DNA of 64,000 bases, from positions 4,280,688-4,344,687 of the forward strand of contig NC_019878.2 in the NCBI RefSeq assembly GCF_002234675.1. The letters run 5' to 3'. This document shows, one piece after another, positions 1 through 11,154 of this stretch. Numbering within the stretch: position 1 is the stretch's first letter; every line of letters begins with the position of its first letter. The position numbers were made by a program, and so were the translations under genes. The notes under the pieces were generated by a model, which was given only the letters and a program-made list of their open reading frames with translations, was not told where the DNA came from and searched no databases. This stretch comes from Oryzias latipes (Eukaryota; Chordata; Actinopteri; Beloniformes; Adrianichthyidae).

Positions 1-3000
1 ATATGCTCCAGGAGGGCGATAACGCTCATCCCAGGGCTTCCCTAGCACTGCTTGGCTGAGTTGGTCCACAGCCTCTCTCATTGAAGTTTCGAATAACCGG
101 AAGGAGGAATTTCCTTTGACAGCATCCTCCATCCGGTCATCATTCCAGCGCATCAAGCCCTCAAGGAGATATGCCTGGAAATGCGCGTCACTGGCACTGG
201 TTCCTGAGTGAAACAAACAGGGTTTGATAAGTCTCTGTTTACAAGATGTGAACCACATGAAAGCAAATGTTAGAAATGTTTACAGAAAGGTTAGGAACCC
301 AGATGTTCAGTGCACATTACCTGGTATAAAACGGTTCAGGTGGAGGTGGAAGGACTCCAAGGAGGTCGACCCACGGGCACACCTGTAGCAAGACAGCTCC
401 ACGCCGCCTTTCTTTAGTGTGCCCGTCTTCATGTAGAGTGGGAAGTTCTCGGGGTCTTGGATGCACAGCAGGTGGTTTTGCTGTTCCTTCCAAATCTGTT
501 GGATGCGTTCGTGGTCCAACAGTGGAACTCCAAGGGTGTCCTTCCCATCTGCACTGTCGAACTGATGGATGAGTGCTCCTAATAATGCTGCAGTCTCCTC
601 CACTCCCCTGGTCCTCCTCCGACAGTGGAGTGCCAACTCCCTGCGACTAATCTGAGCACTGACCGTCCTTCTGGAAACATGGCCACTTTTCTTTGCTGCC
701 AGCTCAGCCTCCTTGGCGCAGCGAAGAGCAGCCACATCTTCTGGATCCCACTCAAAAATGCACGCAGACAGACGTGCCATGAAGATCCCGTAGAGCGGAT
801 GAGCCTCTGTCGTGACACCTGCAGCGAATCGCCGCATGAAATGCCAGATGTCCAGGCGCACCTCAAGCTCATCCCACTCTGAAAACAGGGTCTTCACCAG
901 AGACCGGCCGTGTCTGCTGCAGCAGTCTCTGTCCACGTACATCACTTTTGGGGGTGCCTCTCCTGCCTCCCTGTAGCGCCTCATCAGGCCAGCCGCCATG
1001 GCGTCCAGTCCATGTCCTTCAGCGGCTGTCAGAACAGAGACCAGAACCTGGCCATGTTCATTGCCGACATTTGTGCACCAGGCAGCTGTTCCTGAAGCAG
1101 CCCCCGCAAGCTTCTTTGTGACCTATTGACAAAAAAGTAAAAACTGTTTATTATTTATGTAAGCATATTAATATCTGTTTAAAAAAGTTTTGAAAAAGTA
1201 CCTTTTTTGTGGAGTCCATCTTCAAAACACATCCAAACACAGATGTGATTTTGGCCTTCACTTCGTTGATCCGCCCCAGAACATCCCTTGCATAAACAGC
1301 TAACAGCCACTTAGGCTTAGGCAAGGCCGGCATGGGGGGGGGCTCAGCAAACACTGGTCGCTGAAGAGAGGCCCTTGTGAACGGTTCACACGCTGTGAGG
1401 TACTGTAGGACGCGCTGTGTCCATGCCTCACTGTGCTGTTCCAGTAACTTTTTATAAAGTTGTGTCACGCTGTTGCCCAGTGTCCTCTCCCTCATCATTC
1501 TCAGCACCCGCTTGTCACATGAGTACCTAAGGAAACAACAGCATAGGATAGGCATGCAAACCTTAGGTTAGGCAAAAATGAAAACACAAAGTCAGCTCAT
1601 TATGAACATGCGTCAATATGTCCCACCTGTATGTCAGCAGAGCTGGGAAATGGCTGCGATGACCCATGTCCATCTGCCCCAAAATGTCCTCTGACCAGGA
1701 TGGGTATTTTCTCTTGCAGCGTTTACATTCCAGATACTCCGTGGCGAGGTCATACCACCCATCAATGTCCAGGACTTTACGAACAGTCCTGTAAATTCCA
1801 GCCGCCGTAAGTCTGTGCTGACCACATTGTGGACGACCGCAGACAAAAAGAAATGACCACATTTTTTGTGGCATCCACAGGAACAGGGGCCGGCAGAAGA
1901 AGAGGTCTGGTGAGGCGGGAGGCTGAGTGTGAACCAGAGCGGGCTGGGGAGGATGCCACCAAAGCTTTAGCTGCGACACAAGTTCTGCCTTGCCGGTTCG
2001 TGGGTTGGCTTTGAAAAGCGTCTTTGCAATCCACTCGTGCTGGAAGCGTGGCAGTTGTTCTTTCCAGTGGACTGGAAGCTCCAGCGCTGACTTTGCTGCT
2101 GCCACAGATGGAGAGGGACCAGGACAGGCCTCTGAGGGAACAGGAACAAACAGAAGAATGACTCTTCCAGCTGCTATAGCATAAATGACACAAATGACAG
2201 TGGAGAACAGAAAGAGGATCAAATGGTAAAGATTAAAGAAATGAGGCTCAAAATTAGGCTTTTTTGCAAGCAAAAAAATGCTTTTTTATAATGCTTCTAA
2301 AAGTGTCTTTGATTAAAAAAAACAGTCTCCTAAGGTTACTGTCTGGTTAATATAACACACCTGCACTTAGCTGTGCTTCACATTGTGCTGCAGCAAGAAG
2401 CAGCTCCTCGTCATCAGCCTCCTTAGCAGGAGGAATGGAAGTGTCTAGAAGAAAGTATAAACATATTACTCTAAGAAACACATAAAGACAAACTTATGTA
2501 AAATAGAGCTTAATTACCAGCAGTAAAAAGCTGCCTTTGGGCCAAATTTTTGGCTGGAGGTTCTCCTCCTCCTCTTGGAGGAGGCAGTACAGGATCTTAA
2601 AAAAGAGCAATTGGACACTTTTACCATATTGTTAAATGCATGTGGAATTGCTCTGAGAACAAATAAATATGCATGTATACTCACGGTGCTTAGCTGGTGA
2701 TGTGAGTTTTTTGACGAGCTGGGAAGTAGGGATATTTTTGCCAAGTCCTAAGAGTGCCTTCACAGCAGCAGTCTGCTGGATGCCGGTTCGGATCTGGGTG
2801 GCAGAAGGGGTAGTGGCACGGGTGGGTGTAGTTGCACTGAAGGATGGAGTTGCAGTGGCAAGCGAAGGTGCAGCAGGAGGGGCAGTAGCACGAGATGATG
2901 CCCGTCTTTTTATGACGTATGCCTTGAAAATTGCCATGTTGGTGTTGGGCCTGGCATGTGCTGTCACCAGATACTTGATAAGGGCTTGGGCCTCCTTGCT

Positions 3001-3507
3001 CCCGTCCTCATAAACCTCCTTCATGGACCGGCCCTGGAAGTCGCCAAACTCAACCATCAAGTAGCCCTGGTCTCCAGTTGCTCGGGCTTCTGCTTGCATT
3101 TCCTGCTTTCTCTTGTACTTTTCACCTTCTTCTCCCATCTCTCTAATTTGAGAAGTGTACTGAAGGAAGAGTTGCTTGTTTTCTGACAACGGTGATGTAT
3201 GTGCTGCCTCGTCAGAGATGCTAAGCATTAAATACACAGCATAGCCCAGAGAGTTTTCCAGGAGCCATCTAAATCGTTGGCCTTGGTATTTACCAAACTG
3301 TAGTCTGCAGTGAGCCAATACCAAAAACTGGTCACTGGGGTCACCTCCGTTTGTGCTGACAAACGTCCGGGCCTCTTTAAGCACCTCCGCCTTTGGTTTC
3401 GCACGTCCAGTCTCCACATTTTCAAGGCGCTTTGCCTCGGCTGAAGGTGCCAGAAGGAGACGGGTTGATGTTGCAGATTGGCGACGGAAAACAGGATAAG
3501 CATACAT
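1..3507 (-). CDS. Transposase gene of tRNA-Ala-targeting element, copy 1 (5' part; 3' end beyond window)
   Basis: Spliced gene on the minus strand. Exons inferred from GT-AG borders and continuous frame: 3507-2685, 2595-2518, 2444-2361, 2170-1627, 1526-1202, 1122-321 and 203 to beyond position 1. The start is Met at 3507, just after a CAG acceptor, so the 5' UTR exon lies upstream. Exon 1 holds two similar modules (FGKYQGQRF and EFGDFQGRSMKEVY) resembling the small C-terminal domain of exonuclease X. Exon 4 carries CGRPQCG followed by a C-x2-C (ECKRCKRKYPSW), typical of DUF6729. Exon 5 ends with LKMDSTKK (first Asp of a DDE-like core). Exon 6 has MYVDRDCCSRHG (second Asp) and LDIWHFMRRF. I see no stop or frameshift in the part present, unlike copy 2. 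The family call (Dada-like) rests on the tRNA insertion site and remembered literature. The domain names are from memory. The copy could still be active if its 3' part is intact. Confidence 0.72.
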
Positions 3508-3596
3508 TTTCTGCAATGAAAATATAGCCATTAACAATTTGCATTTTAAGGGTGTGACAATAATTTAACAAGCTATATGTAAACAATAATCATGGG

Positions 3597-3712
3597 GTAA
3601 TAAACACTGCCATAACCCATGGCAGACAGACAGACAGACAGACAGTGAGTGAGTGAGTGAGTGAGTGAGTGAGTGAGTGAGTGAGTGAGTGAGTGAGTGA
3701 GTGTGTGTGGGG
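3597..3712. repeat. GACA / GTGA microsatellite
   Basis: Runs of CAGA/GACA pass into a long GTGA run (3645-3702), then GTGTGTGG. It lies between the first coding exon and the 5' UTR region of copy 1 and is absent from copy 2, so it is a later insertion or expansion. Confidence 0.9.
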
Positions 3713-4370
3713 GACCCCCTTCCCCAGGAGAAACCTCGACCCCACCCTCAATAGAAAACCAACCAAACAACGTTAATACAGTCCCCATTTTCTGGGTGAG
3801 ATGAACGCCGCTATGTTGGAGAGAAAGAGCCAGACACTGTCAGTCCATAAAAAACATGAACAAATTAGAATAATAAGGAGATGCCAATAAAGAGGTATCA
3901 GAGACAGAATTGTTATCTGACCAATAGAATGACTGAGTAACAGGTTTTTTCTCCATATGGTATTTTGGCTTCTTGGAGCCAGCGAGGGGGGGGGGGTCCT
4001 TCAGTCCAGTTCTCCTACAGTAAGGGCTAAAACTCTTGATGGCTGCTCACTGTACTTTTGAAACTACAGTTTCACCGAATATTTACAACTCATTCATCCA
4101 GAGTTAACTGACATCTCCACACATTTTATTACTTTATTATGAGCGTTGTTATAACTGTTGTTGTTAGAAAAACATCCCCCTTAAACCATATTGGAGGATT
4201 TACACTTTCAAAGCAATATAAATGATTATGGCGATGTTTAACGTATCTGATCAGATCTGTAGCATCATTTGATTTGTTTGTGCAGCATCGATCACAATTA
4301 AAAGTTTAACGTAATGGGGGGAAAAAGGGACTGCCGACTATCGATATTTCCCCTTTTCTAACAAATACGT

Positions 4371-4710
4371 ATCGAAGGTGAACAATCAATGTCTGATCGC
4401 TAGCAAACCGCTTTACCTGTTATTACGAAGACGTGAAAAGATGGCGGCCGCTGGCCGATCAAACGTAAACACAAGCACAGAAACGGGATGGAACAAAAGG
4501 TCGCGGATTAAATAAAAAAACTACAGACTATCATAATCATACCGAAGGTGGACAATCAATAAATAAATAAAGAATGAAACCAGTTTACCTGTGTTGTTAC
4601 GAACTCGAAGACGTGAAAATGGCGGTTGATCTGTCTGAGCGGTCGATGAGCGATCAAGCATGAACAAGAGCACAAAAACGTGGTCGAACAAAAGGTCGCA
4701 GATTAAATCC
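4371..4710 (-). promoter_or_regulatory. Duplicated 5' UTR exon and probable promoter of the transposase gene
   Basis: Two diverged tandem copies of ~170 bp (about 4371-4515 and 4545-4705) share ACGAAGACGTGAAAA, ATGGCGG, GATCAA, CACAA and AACAAAAGGTCGC. On the minus strand each ends in a good splice donor (CACAG/GTAAACTG at ~4590, AACAG/GTAAAGCGG at ~4420). The coding exon begins right after an acceptor (CATTGCAG at ~3511), so these are best read as alternative non-coding first exons. The matching region of copy 3 (20286-20416) has only one such unit. No TATA box was assigned. Confidence 0.5.
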
Positions 4711-4990
4711 AAGAAAAATGCCAGCTATAAACGAACAACCCACAGGAGGGAACAGTAAAAGTGACGAATCACTACTTGGAGCACGGCTATTTAAACATCC
4801 GCTCACAGCCGCTCACAGCAAGCTAACGCGCACGGATGATTGGTCAAGTATGAGCTAGAGAGGAACGTCATTGGCTGTAGTGTGAACTTACTTTGGATTT
4901 ACCTTACGTGATTGGCTGTAGTGAGGCAGGGATGTACTAACTTTGAACTAACTTAGATCAACTTTGGCTCAAAATCTGCGCTCCAGCAGG

Positions 4991-5030
4991 CGCAAGTGAG
5001 AGGTAGGGGGATCGACGCCCTCATTCTCCA
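4991..5030 (+). tRNA. tRNA-Ala 3' half (interrupted by transposon copy 1)
   Basis: Begins CGCAAGTGAGAGG inside the anticodon loop and continues through an intact T arm (GATCGACGC) and acceptor strand ATTCTCCA. The 5' half is missing because element copy 1 occupies the left side. The loop remnant CGCA suggests the broken gene had anticodon CGC. Non-functional fragment. Confidence 0.8.
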
Positions 5031-5333
5031 TTATCTTCACTTGTTGACTAGTGTAACTAATGCACACCTTAAAATTAAACCATTCATCAAACACATTACA
5101 TGGTTTTTAAACAATCACCATTGCTAAGTGCTTACTAAGCACTATTCAGCTGCAAGAAATCTGCAGTCTTTCAGTTGTTAATCACTAAGATCTTCTTGAG
5201 GTATCCCATTTTTAAGTGGCTTTCAGATGTTGATGTCCAAAAATAGTATTCAGTGGGTTCCGCAAAAACACAATGGCAATTCGTTGATCCCTCTTGAAAT
5301 TAAAGCTTGGCACAGTAAAAACATCTAACGGAA

Positions 5334-5407
5334 GGGGAATTAGCTCAAATGGTAGAGCGCTCGCTTCGCATGTGAGAGGTAGGGGGGATCGACACCTTCA
5401 TTCTCCA
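5334..5407 (+). tRNA. tRNA-Ala (CGC)
   Basis: Cloverleaf: acceptor GGGGAAT/ATTCTCC with the G3:U70 pair that marks alanine tRNAs, D arm GCTC/GAGC, anticodon stem CTCGC/GTGAG with loop TTCGCAT, discriminator A. It is 74 nt, one more than its neighbours, because the T-stem run has six G. T-stem pairing is weakened (CACCTTC instead of CGCCCTC), so it may be a poor gene. Confidence 0.75.
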
Positions 5408-5711
5408 AATAACTTCAGTTGTTGACTAGTGTTACTAATGTACACCTTAAAATTAAACCATTCATAAAACACATTACTTGGTTTTTAAACAATCACCATT
5501 GCTAAGTGCTTACTAAGGACTATACAGCTGCAAGAAATCTGCAGTCTTTTACTTGTTTATCACTAAAATCTTCTTGAGGTATCCCATTTTTTAGTGGCTT
5601 TCAGATGTTGATGTCCAAAAATAGTATTCAGTGGGTTCCGCAAAAACACAATGGCAATTCGTTGATCCCTCTTGAAATTAAAGCTTGGCACAGTAAAAAC
5701 ATCTAACGGAA

Positions 5712-5784
5712 GGGGAATTAGCTCAAATGGTAGAGCGCTCGCTTAGCATGTGAGAGGTAGGGGGATCGACGCCCTCATTCTCCA
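5712..5784 (+). tRNA. tRNA-Ala (AGC)
   Basis: 73 nt, all four arms pair, loop TTAGCAT gives anticodon AGC. A box TAGCTCAAATGG and B box GATCGACGC match Pol III promoter elements. G3:U70 present. Anticodon stem has a G-U pair and the T stem GGGGG/CCCTC another, where standard vertebrate tRNA-Ala has G-C. Nearest T run downstream is ~80 nt away. Confidence 0.85.
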
Positions 5785-6462
5785 TTATCTTCAGTTGTTG
5801 ACTAGTGTAACTAATGCACACCTTAAAATTAAACCATTCATCAAACACATCACGTGGTTTTTAAACAATCACCATTGCTATCTGCTTACTAAGGACTATA
5901 CAGCTGCAAGAAATCTGCAGTCTTTTACTTGTTTATCACTAAAATCTTCTTGAGGTATCCCATTTTTTAGTGGCTTTCAGATGTTGATGTCCAAGAATAG
6001 TATTCAGTGGGTTCCGCAAAAACACAATGGCAACTCGTTGATCCCTCTTGATGAGTCTAAGTTTTTGCTCACAAGGAGTGTATAACCTCAGGTAAAAAGA
6101 TGCATGCAAAATTACCATCAGGGAAAATGGACATCAGAAAGATTTGCTGGTCAGTCTCTTTTCATTCAGCACAACTACGTACATAGGTAATGAGTCACCT
6201 TTTAAATTTTTTGATTCATGTAGAAGCCCCAGGTTTTTATTTTACCTTTGTAAATAGGGCCTTGCCAACCATTCTAGCATTAGCTTGTAAACTGTGGAAA
6301 CCAAAATAGTATCTTATAGTTGTCCACCATTGGAACATGTTGAGATTTTGCAGAGAAAAACTATAAAGACAGTGTTTGGATATGCAACCACGTTAGGAAG
6401 ATTTGTCAATTCATTTCACAAAGTGAAATTAAAGCTTGGCACAGTAAAAACATCTAACGGAA

Positions 6463-6535
6463 GGGGAATTAGCTCAAATGGTAGAGCGCTCGCTTAGCAT
6501 GTGAGAGGTAGGGGGATCGACGCCCTCATTCTCCA
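6463..6535 (+). tRNA. tRNA-Ala (AGC)
   Basis: Identical in sequence to the copy at 5712, first member of the full-length 751 bp units. Confidence 0.85.
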
Positions 6536-7213
6536 TTATCTTCAGTTGTTGACTAGTGTAACTAATGTACACCTTAAAATTAAACCATTCATGAAACACA
6601 TTACATGGTTTTTAAACAATCACCATTGCTAAGTGCTTACTAAGCACTATTCAGCTGCAAGAAATCTGCAGTCTTTTACTTGTTAATCACTAAGATCTTC
6701 TTGAGGTATCCCATTTTTTAGTGGCTTTCAGATGTTGATGTCCAAGAATAGTATTCAGTGGGTTCCGCAACAACACAATGGCAACTCGTTGATCCCTCTT
6801 GATGGGTCTAAGTTTTTGCTCACAAGGAGTGTATAACCTCAGGTAAAAAGATGCATGCAAAATTACCATCAGGGAAAATGGACATCAGAAAGATTTGCTG
6901 GTCAGTCTCTTTTTATTCAGCACAACTACGTACATAGGTAATGAGTCACCTTTTAAATTTTTTGATTCATGTAGAAGCCCCAGGTTTTTATTTTACCTTT
7001 GTATATAGGGCCTTGCCAACCATTCTAGCATTAGCGTGTCAACTGTGGAAACCAAAATAGTATCTTATGGTTGTCCACCATTGGAACATGTTGAGATTTT
7101 GCAGAGAAAAACTATAAAGACAGTGTTTGGATATGCAACCACGTTAGGAAGATTTGTCAATTCATTACACAAAGTGAAATTAAAGCTTGGCACAGTAAAA
7201 ACATCTAACGGAA

Positions 7214-7286
7214 GGGGAATTAGCTCAAATGGTAGAGCGCTCGCTTAGCATGTGAGAGGTAGGGGGATCGACGCCCTCATTCTCCA
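7214..7286 (+). tRNA. tRNA-Ala (AGC)
   Basis: Identical to the copy at 6463 and exactly 751 bp downstream of it. Confidence 0.85.
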
Positions 7287-7964
7287 TTATCTTCAGTTGT
7301 TGACTAGTGTAACTAATGCACACCTTAAAATTAAACCATTCATCAAACACATTACATGGTTTTTAAACAATCACCATTGCTAAGTGCTTACTAAGGACTA
7401 TACAGCTGCAAGAAATCTGCAGTCTTTCAGTTGTTAATCACTAAGATCTTCTTGAGGTATCCCATTTTTTAGTGGCTTTCAGATGTTGATGTCCAAGAAT
7501 AGTATTCAGTGGGTTCCGCAACAACACAATGGCAACTCGTTGATCCCTCTTGATGGGTCTAAGTTTTTGCTCACAAGGAGTGTATAACCTCAGGTAAAAA
7601 GATGCATGCAAAATTACCATCAGGGAAAATGGACATCAGAAAGATTTGCTGGTCAGTCTCTTTTTACTCAGCACAACTACGGACATAGGTAATGAGTCAC
7701 CTTTTAGATTTTTTGATTCATGTAGAAGCCCCAGGTTTTTATTTTACCTTTGTATATAGGGCCTTGCCAACCATTCTAGCATTAGCGTGTCAACTGTGGA
7801 AACCAAAATAGTATCTTATGGTTGTCCACCATTGGAACATGTTGAGATTTTGCAGAGAAAAACTATAAAGACAGTGTTTGGATATGCAACCACGTTAGGA
7901 AGATTTGTCAATTCATTACACAAAGTGAAATTAAAGCTTGGCACAGTAAAAACATCTAACGGAA

Positions 7965-8037
7965 GGGGAATTAGCTCAAATGGTAGAGCGCTCGCTTCGC
8001 ATGTGAGAGGTAGGGGGATCGACGCCCTCATTCTCCA
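7965..8037 (+). tRNA. tRNA-Ala (CGC)
   Basis: Same cloverleaf but loop TTCGCAT, so anticodon CGC. Unlike the 5334 copy, the T stem is of the normal array type, making this the best CGC candidate. Confidence 0.82.
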
Positions 8038-8589
8038 TTATCTTCAGTTGTTGACTAGTGTAACTAATGTACACCTTAAAATTAAACCATTCATCAAACA
8101 CATTACATGGTTTTTAAACAATCACCATTGCTAAGTGCTTACTAAGGACTATACAGCTGCAAGAAATCTGCAGTCTTTTACTTGTTAATCACTAAAATCT
8201 TCTTGAGGTATCCCATTTTTTAGTGGCTTTCAGATGTTGATGTCCAAAAATAGTATTCAGTGGGTTCCGCAACAACACAATGGCAACTCGTTGATCCCTC
8301 TTGATGAGTCTAGGTTTGTGCTCACAGAGTGTATAACCTCAGGTAAAAAGATGCATGCAAAATTACCATCAGGGAAAATGGACATCAGAAAGATTTGCTG
8401 GTCAGTTTCTTTTTATTCAGCACAACTACGTACATAGGTAATGAGTCACCTTTTAAATTTTTTGATTCATGTAGAAGCCCCAGGTTTTTATTTTACCTTT
8501 GTAAATAGGGCCTTGCCAACCATTCTAGCATTAGCTTGTCAACTGTGGAAACCAAAATAGTATCTTATGGTTGTCCACCATTGGAACAT

Positions 8590-9589
8590 NNNNNNNNNNN
8601 NNNNNNNNNNNNNNNNNNNNNNNNNNNNNNNNNNNNNNNNNNNNNNNNNNNNNNNNNNNNNNNNNNNNNNNNNNNNNNNNNNNNNNNNNNNNNNNNNNNN
8701 NNNNNNNNNNNNNNNNNNNNNNNNNNNNNNNNNNNNNNNNNNNNNNNNNNNNNNNNNNNNNNNNNNNNNNNNNNNNNNNNNNNNNNNNNNNNNNNNNNNN
8801 NNNNNNNNNNNNNNNNNNNNNNNNNNNNNNNNNNNNNNNNNNNNNNNNNNNNNNNNNNNNNNNNNNNNNNNNNNNNNNNNNNNNNNNNNNNNNNNNNNNN
8901 NNNNNNNNNNNNNNNNNNNNNNNNNNNNNNNNNNNNNNNNNNNNNNNNNNNNNNNNNNNNNNNNNNNNNNNNNNNNNNNNNNNNNNNNNNNNNNNNNNNN
9001 NNNNNNNNNNNNNNNNNNNNNNNNNNNNNNNNNNNNNNNNNNNNNNNNNNNNNNNNNNNNNNNNNNNNNNNNNNNNNNNNNNNNNNNNNNNNNNNNNNNN
9101 NNNNNNNNNNNNNNNNNNNNNNNNNNNNNNNNNNNNNNNNNNNNNNNNNNNNNNNNNNNNNNNNNNNNNNNNNNNNNNNNNNNNNNNNNNNNNNNNNNNN
9201 NNNNNNNNNNNNNNNNNNNNNNNNNNNNNNNNNNNNNNNNNNNNNNNNNNNNNNNNNNNNNNNNNNNNNNNNNNNNNNNNNNNNNNNNNNNNNNNNNNNN
9301 NNNNNNNNNNNNNNNNNNNNNNNNNNNNNNNNNNNNNNNNNNNNNNNNNNNNNNNNNNNNNNNNNNNNNNNNNNNNNNNNNNNNNNNNNNNNNNNNNNNN
9401 NNNNNNNNNNNNNNNNNNNNNNNNNNNNNNNNNNNNNNNNNNNNNNNNNNNNNNNNNNNNNNNNNNNNNNNNNNNNNNNNNNNNNNNNNNNNNNNNNNNN
9501 NNNNNNNNNNNNNNNNNNNNNNNNNNNNNNNNNNNNNNNNNNNNNNNNNNNNNNNNNNNNNNNNNNNNNNNNNNNNNNNNNNNNNNNNN
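8590..9589. other. Assembly gap (1,000 N)
   Basis: Exactly 1,000 unknown bases inside the tRNA array. A round number suggests an arbitrary gap size. Repeat phase at the two edges implies 138 bp plus a whole number of 751 bp units is really missing. Confidence 0.97.
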
Positions 9590-9650
9590 CAAATAGTAGA
9601 GCGCTCGCTTTGCATGTGAGAGGTAGGGGGATCGACGCCCTCATTCTCCA
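9590..9650 (+). tRNA. tRNA-Ala (TGC), 5' end in gap
   Basis: Starts at the gap edge with CAAATAGTAGAGC. The loop TTTGCAT gives anticodon TGC. The D loop has ATAG where the others have ATGG, which changes the conserved GG of the D loop and may impair folding. The first ~12 nt are hidden by the gap. Confidence 0.75.
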
Positions 9651-10328
9651 TTATCTTCAGTGCTTGACTAGTGTTACTAATGTACACCTTAAAATTAAAC
9701 CATTCATCAAACACATTATGTGGTTTTTAAACAATCACCATTGCTAAGTGCTTACTAAGGACTATACAGCTGCAAGAAATCTGCAGTCTTTCAGCTGTTA
9801 ATCACTAAGATCTTCTTGAGGTATCCCATTTTTTAGTGGCTTTCAGATGTTGATGTCCAAGAATAGTATTCAGTGGGTTCCGCAACAACACAATGGCAAC
9901 TCGTTGATCCCTCTTGATGGGTCTAGGTTTGTGCTCACAAGGAGTGTACAACCTCAGGTAAAAAGATGCATGCAAAATTACCATCAGGGAAAATGGACAT
10001 CAGAAAGATTTGCTGGTCAGTTTCTTTTTATTCAGCACAACTACGGACATAGGTAATGACTCACCTTTTAGATTTTTTGATTCATGTAGAAGCCCCAGGT
10101 TTTTATTTTACCTTTGTAAATAGGGCCATGCCAACCATTCTAGCATTAGCTTGTAAACTGTGGAAACCAAAATAGTATCTTATGGTTGTCCACCATTGGA
10201 ACATGTTGAGATTTTGCAGAGAAAAACTATAAAGACAGTGTTTGGATATGCAACCAGGTTAGGAAGATTTGTCAATTCATTACACAAAGTGAAATTAAAG
10301 CTTGCCACAGTAAAAACATCTAACGGAA

Positions 10329-10401
10329 GGGGAATTAGCTCAAATGGTAGAGCGCTCGCTTAGCATGTGAGAGGTAGGGGGATCGACACCCTCATTCTCC
10401 A
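10329..10401 (+). tRNA. tRNA-Ala (AGC)
   Basis: Loop TTAGCAT. It carries CGACACCCTC in the T arm and is followed by CAAATAACTTC instead of CATTATCTTC, like the 5334 unit. Confidence 0.82.
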
Positions 10402-11081
10402 AATAACTTCAGTTGTTGACTAGTGTAACTAATGCACACCTAAAGATTAAACCTTTCATGAAATACATTATATGGTTTTTAAACAATCACCATTGCTAAG
10501 TGCTTCCTTAGGACTATACAGCTTCAAGTGCTCTGCAGTCTTTCATTTGTTAATCAGTAAGATCTTCTTGAGGTATCCCATTTTTTAGTGGCTTTCAGAT
10601 GTTGATGTCCAAGAATAGTATTCAGTGGGTTCCGCAAAAACACAATGGCAACTCGTTGATCCCTCTTGATGAGTCTAAGTTTTTGCTCACAAAGGAGTAT
10701 ATAACCTCAGGTAAAAAGATGCATGCAAAATTACCATCAGGGAAAATGGACATCAGAAAGATTTGCTGGTCAGTCTCTTTTCATTCAGCACAACTACGTA
10801 CATAGGTAATGAGTCACCTTTTAAATTCTTTGATTCATGTAGAAGCCCCAGGTTTTTATTTTACCTTTGTAAATAGGGCCTTGCCAACCATTCTAGCATT
10901 AGCGTGTCAACTGTGGAAACCAAAATAGTATCTTATGGTTGTCCACCATTGGAACATGTTGAGATTTTGCAGAGAAAAACTATAAAGACAGTGTTTGGAT
11001 ATGCAACCATGTTAGGAAGATTTGTCAATTCATTACACAAAGTGAAATTAAAGCTTGGCACAGTAAAAACATCTAATGGAA

Positions 11082-11154
11082 GGGGAATTAGCTCAAATGG
11101 TAGAGCGCTCGCTTAGCATGTGAGAGGTAGGGGGATCGACGCCCTCATTCTCCA
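11082..11154 (+). tRNA. tRNA-Ala (AGC)
   Basis: Same sequence as the 5712 copy. Last complete tRNA of the array. Confidence 0.85.

Larger units (their letters stand above)
1..4990 (-). mobile_element. Dada-like DNA transposon, copy 1 (left end outside window)
   Basis: Contains the transposase exons (1-3507), a 5' UTR and promoter region (3800-4990) and a clean right junction. At 4990/4991 the sequence ...CTCCAGCAGG is followed by CGCAAGTGAGAGG, which is the tRNA-Ala 3' half starting in the anticodon loop. The 5' region aligns in inverted orientation with 20063-20560 in copy 3. An insertion relative to copy 2 (3541-3800) includes a GACA/GTGA microsatellite. Confidence 0.65.

Noticed and set aside
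6294-6497. Recurrent ORF ending NGRGISSNGRALA in array units
   Set aside because: It runs through the tRNA gene itself and recurs only because the unit repeats; no independent sign of coding.
8531-9747. Long ORFs of 340-400 codons
   Set aside because: They span the 1,000 N gap and are meaningless.
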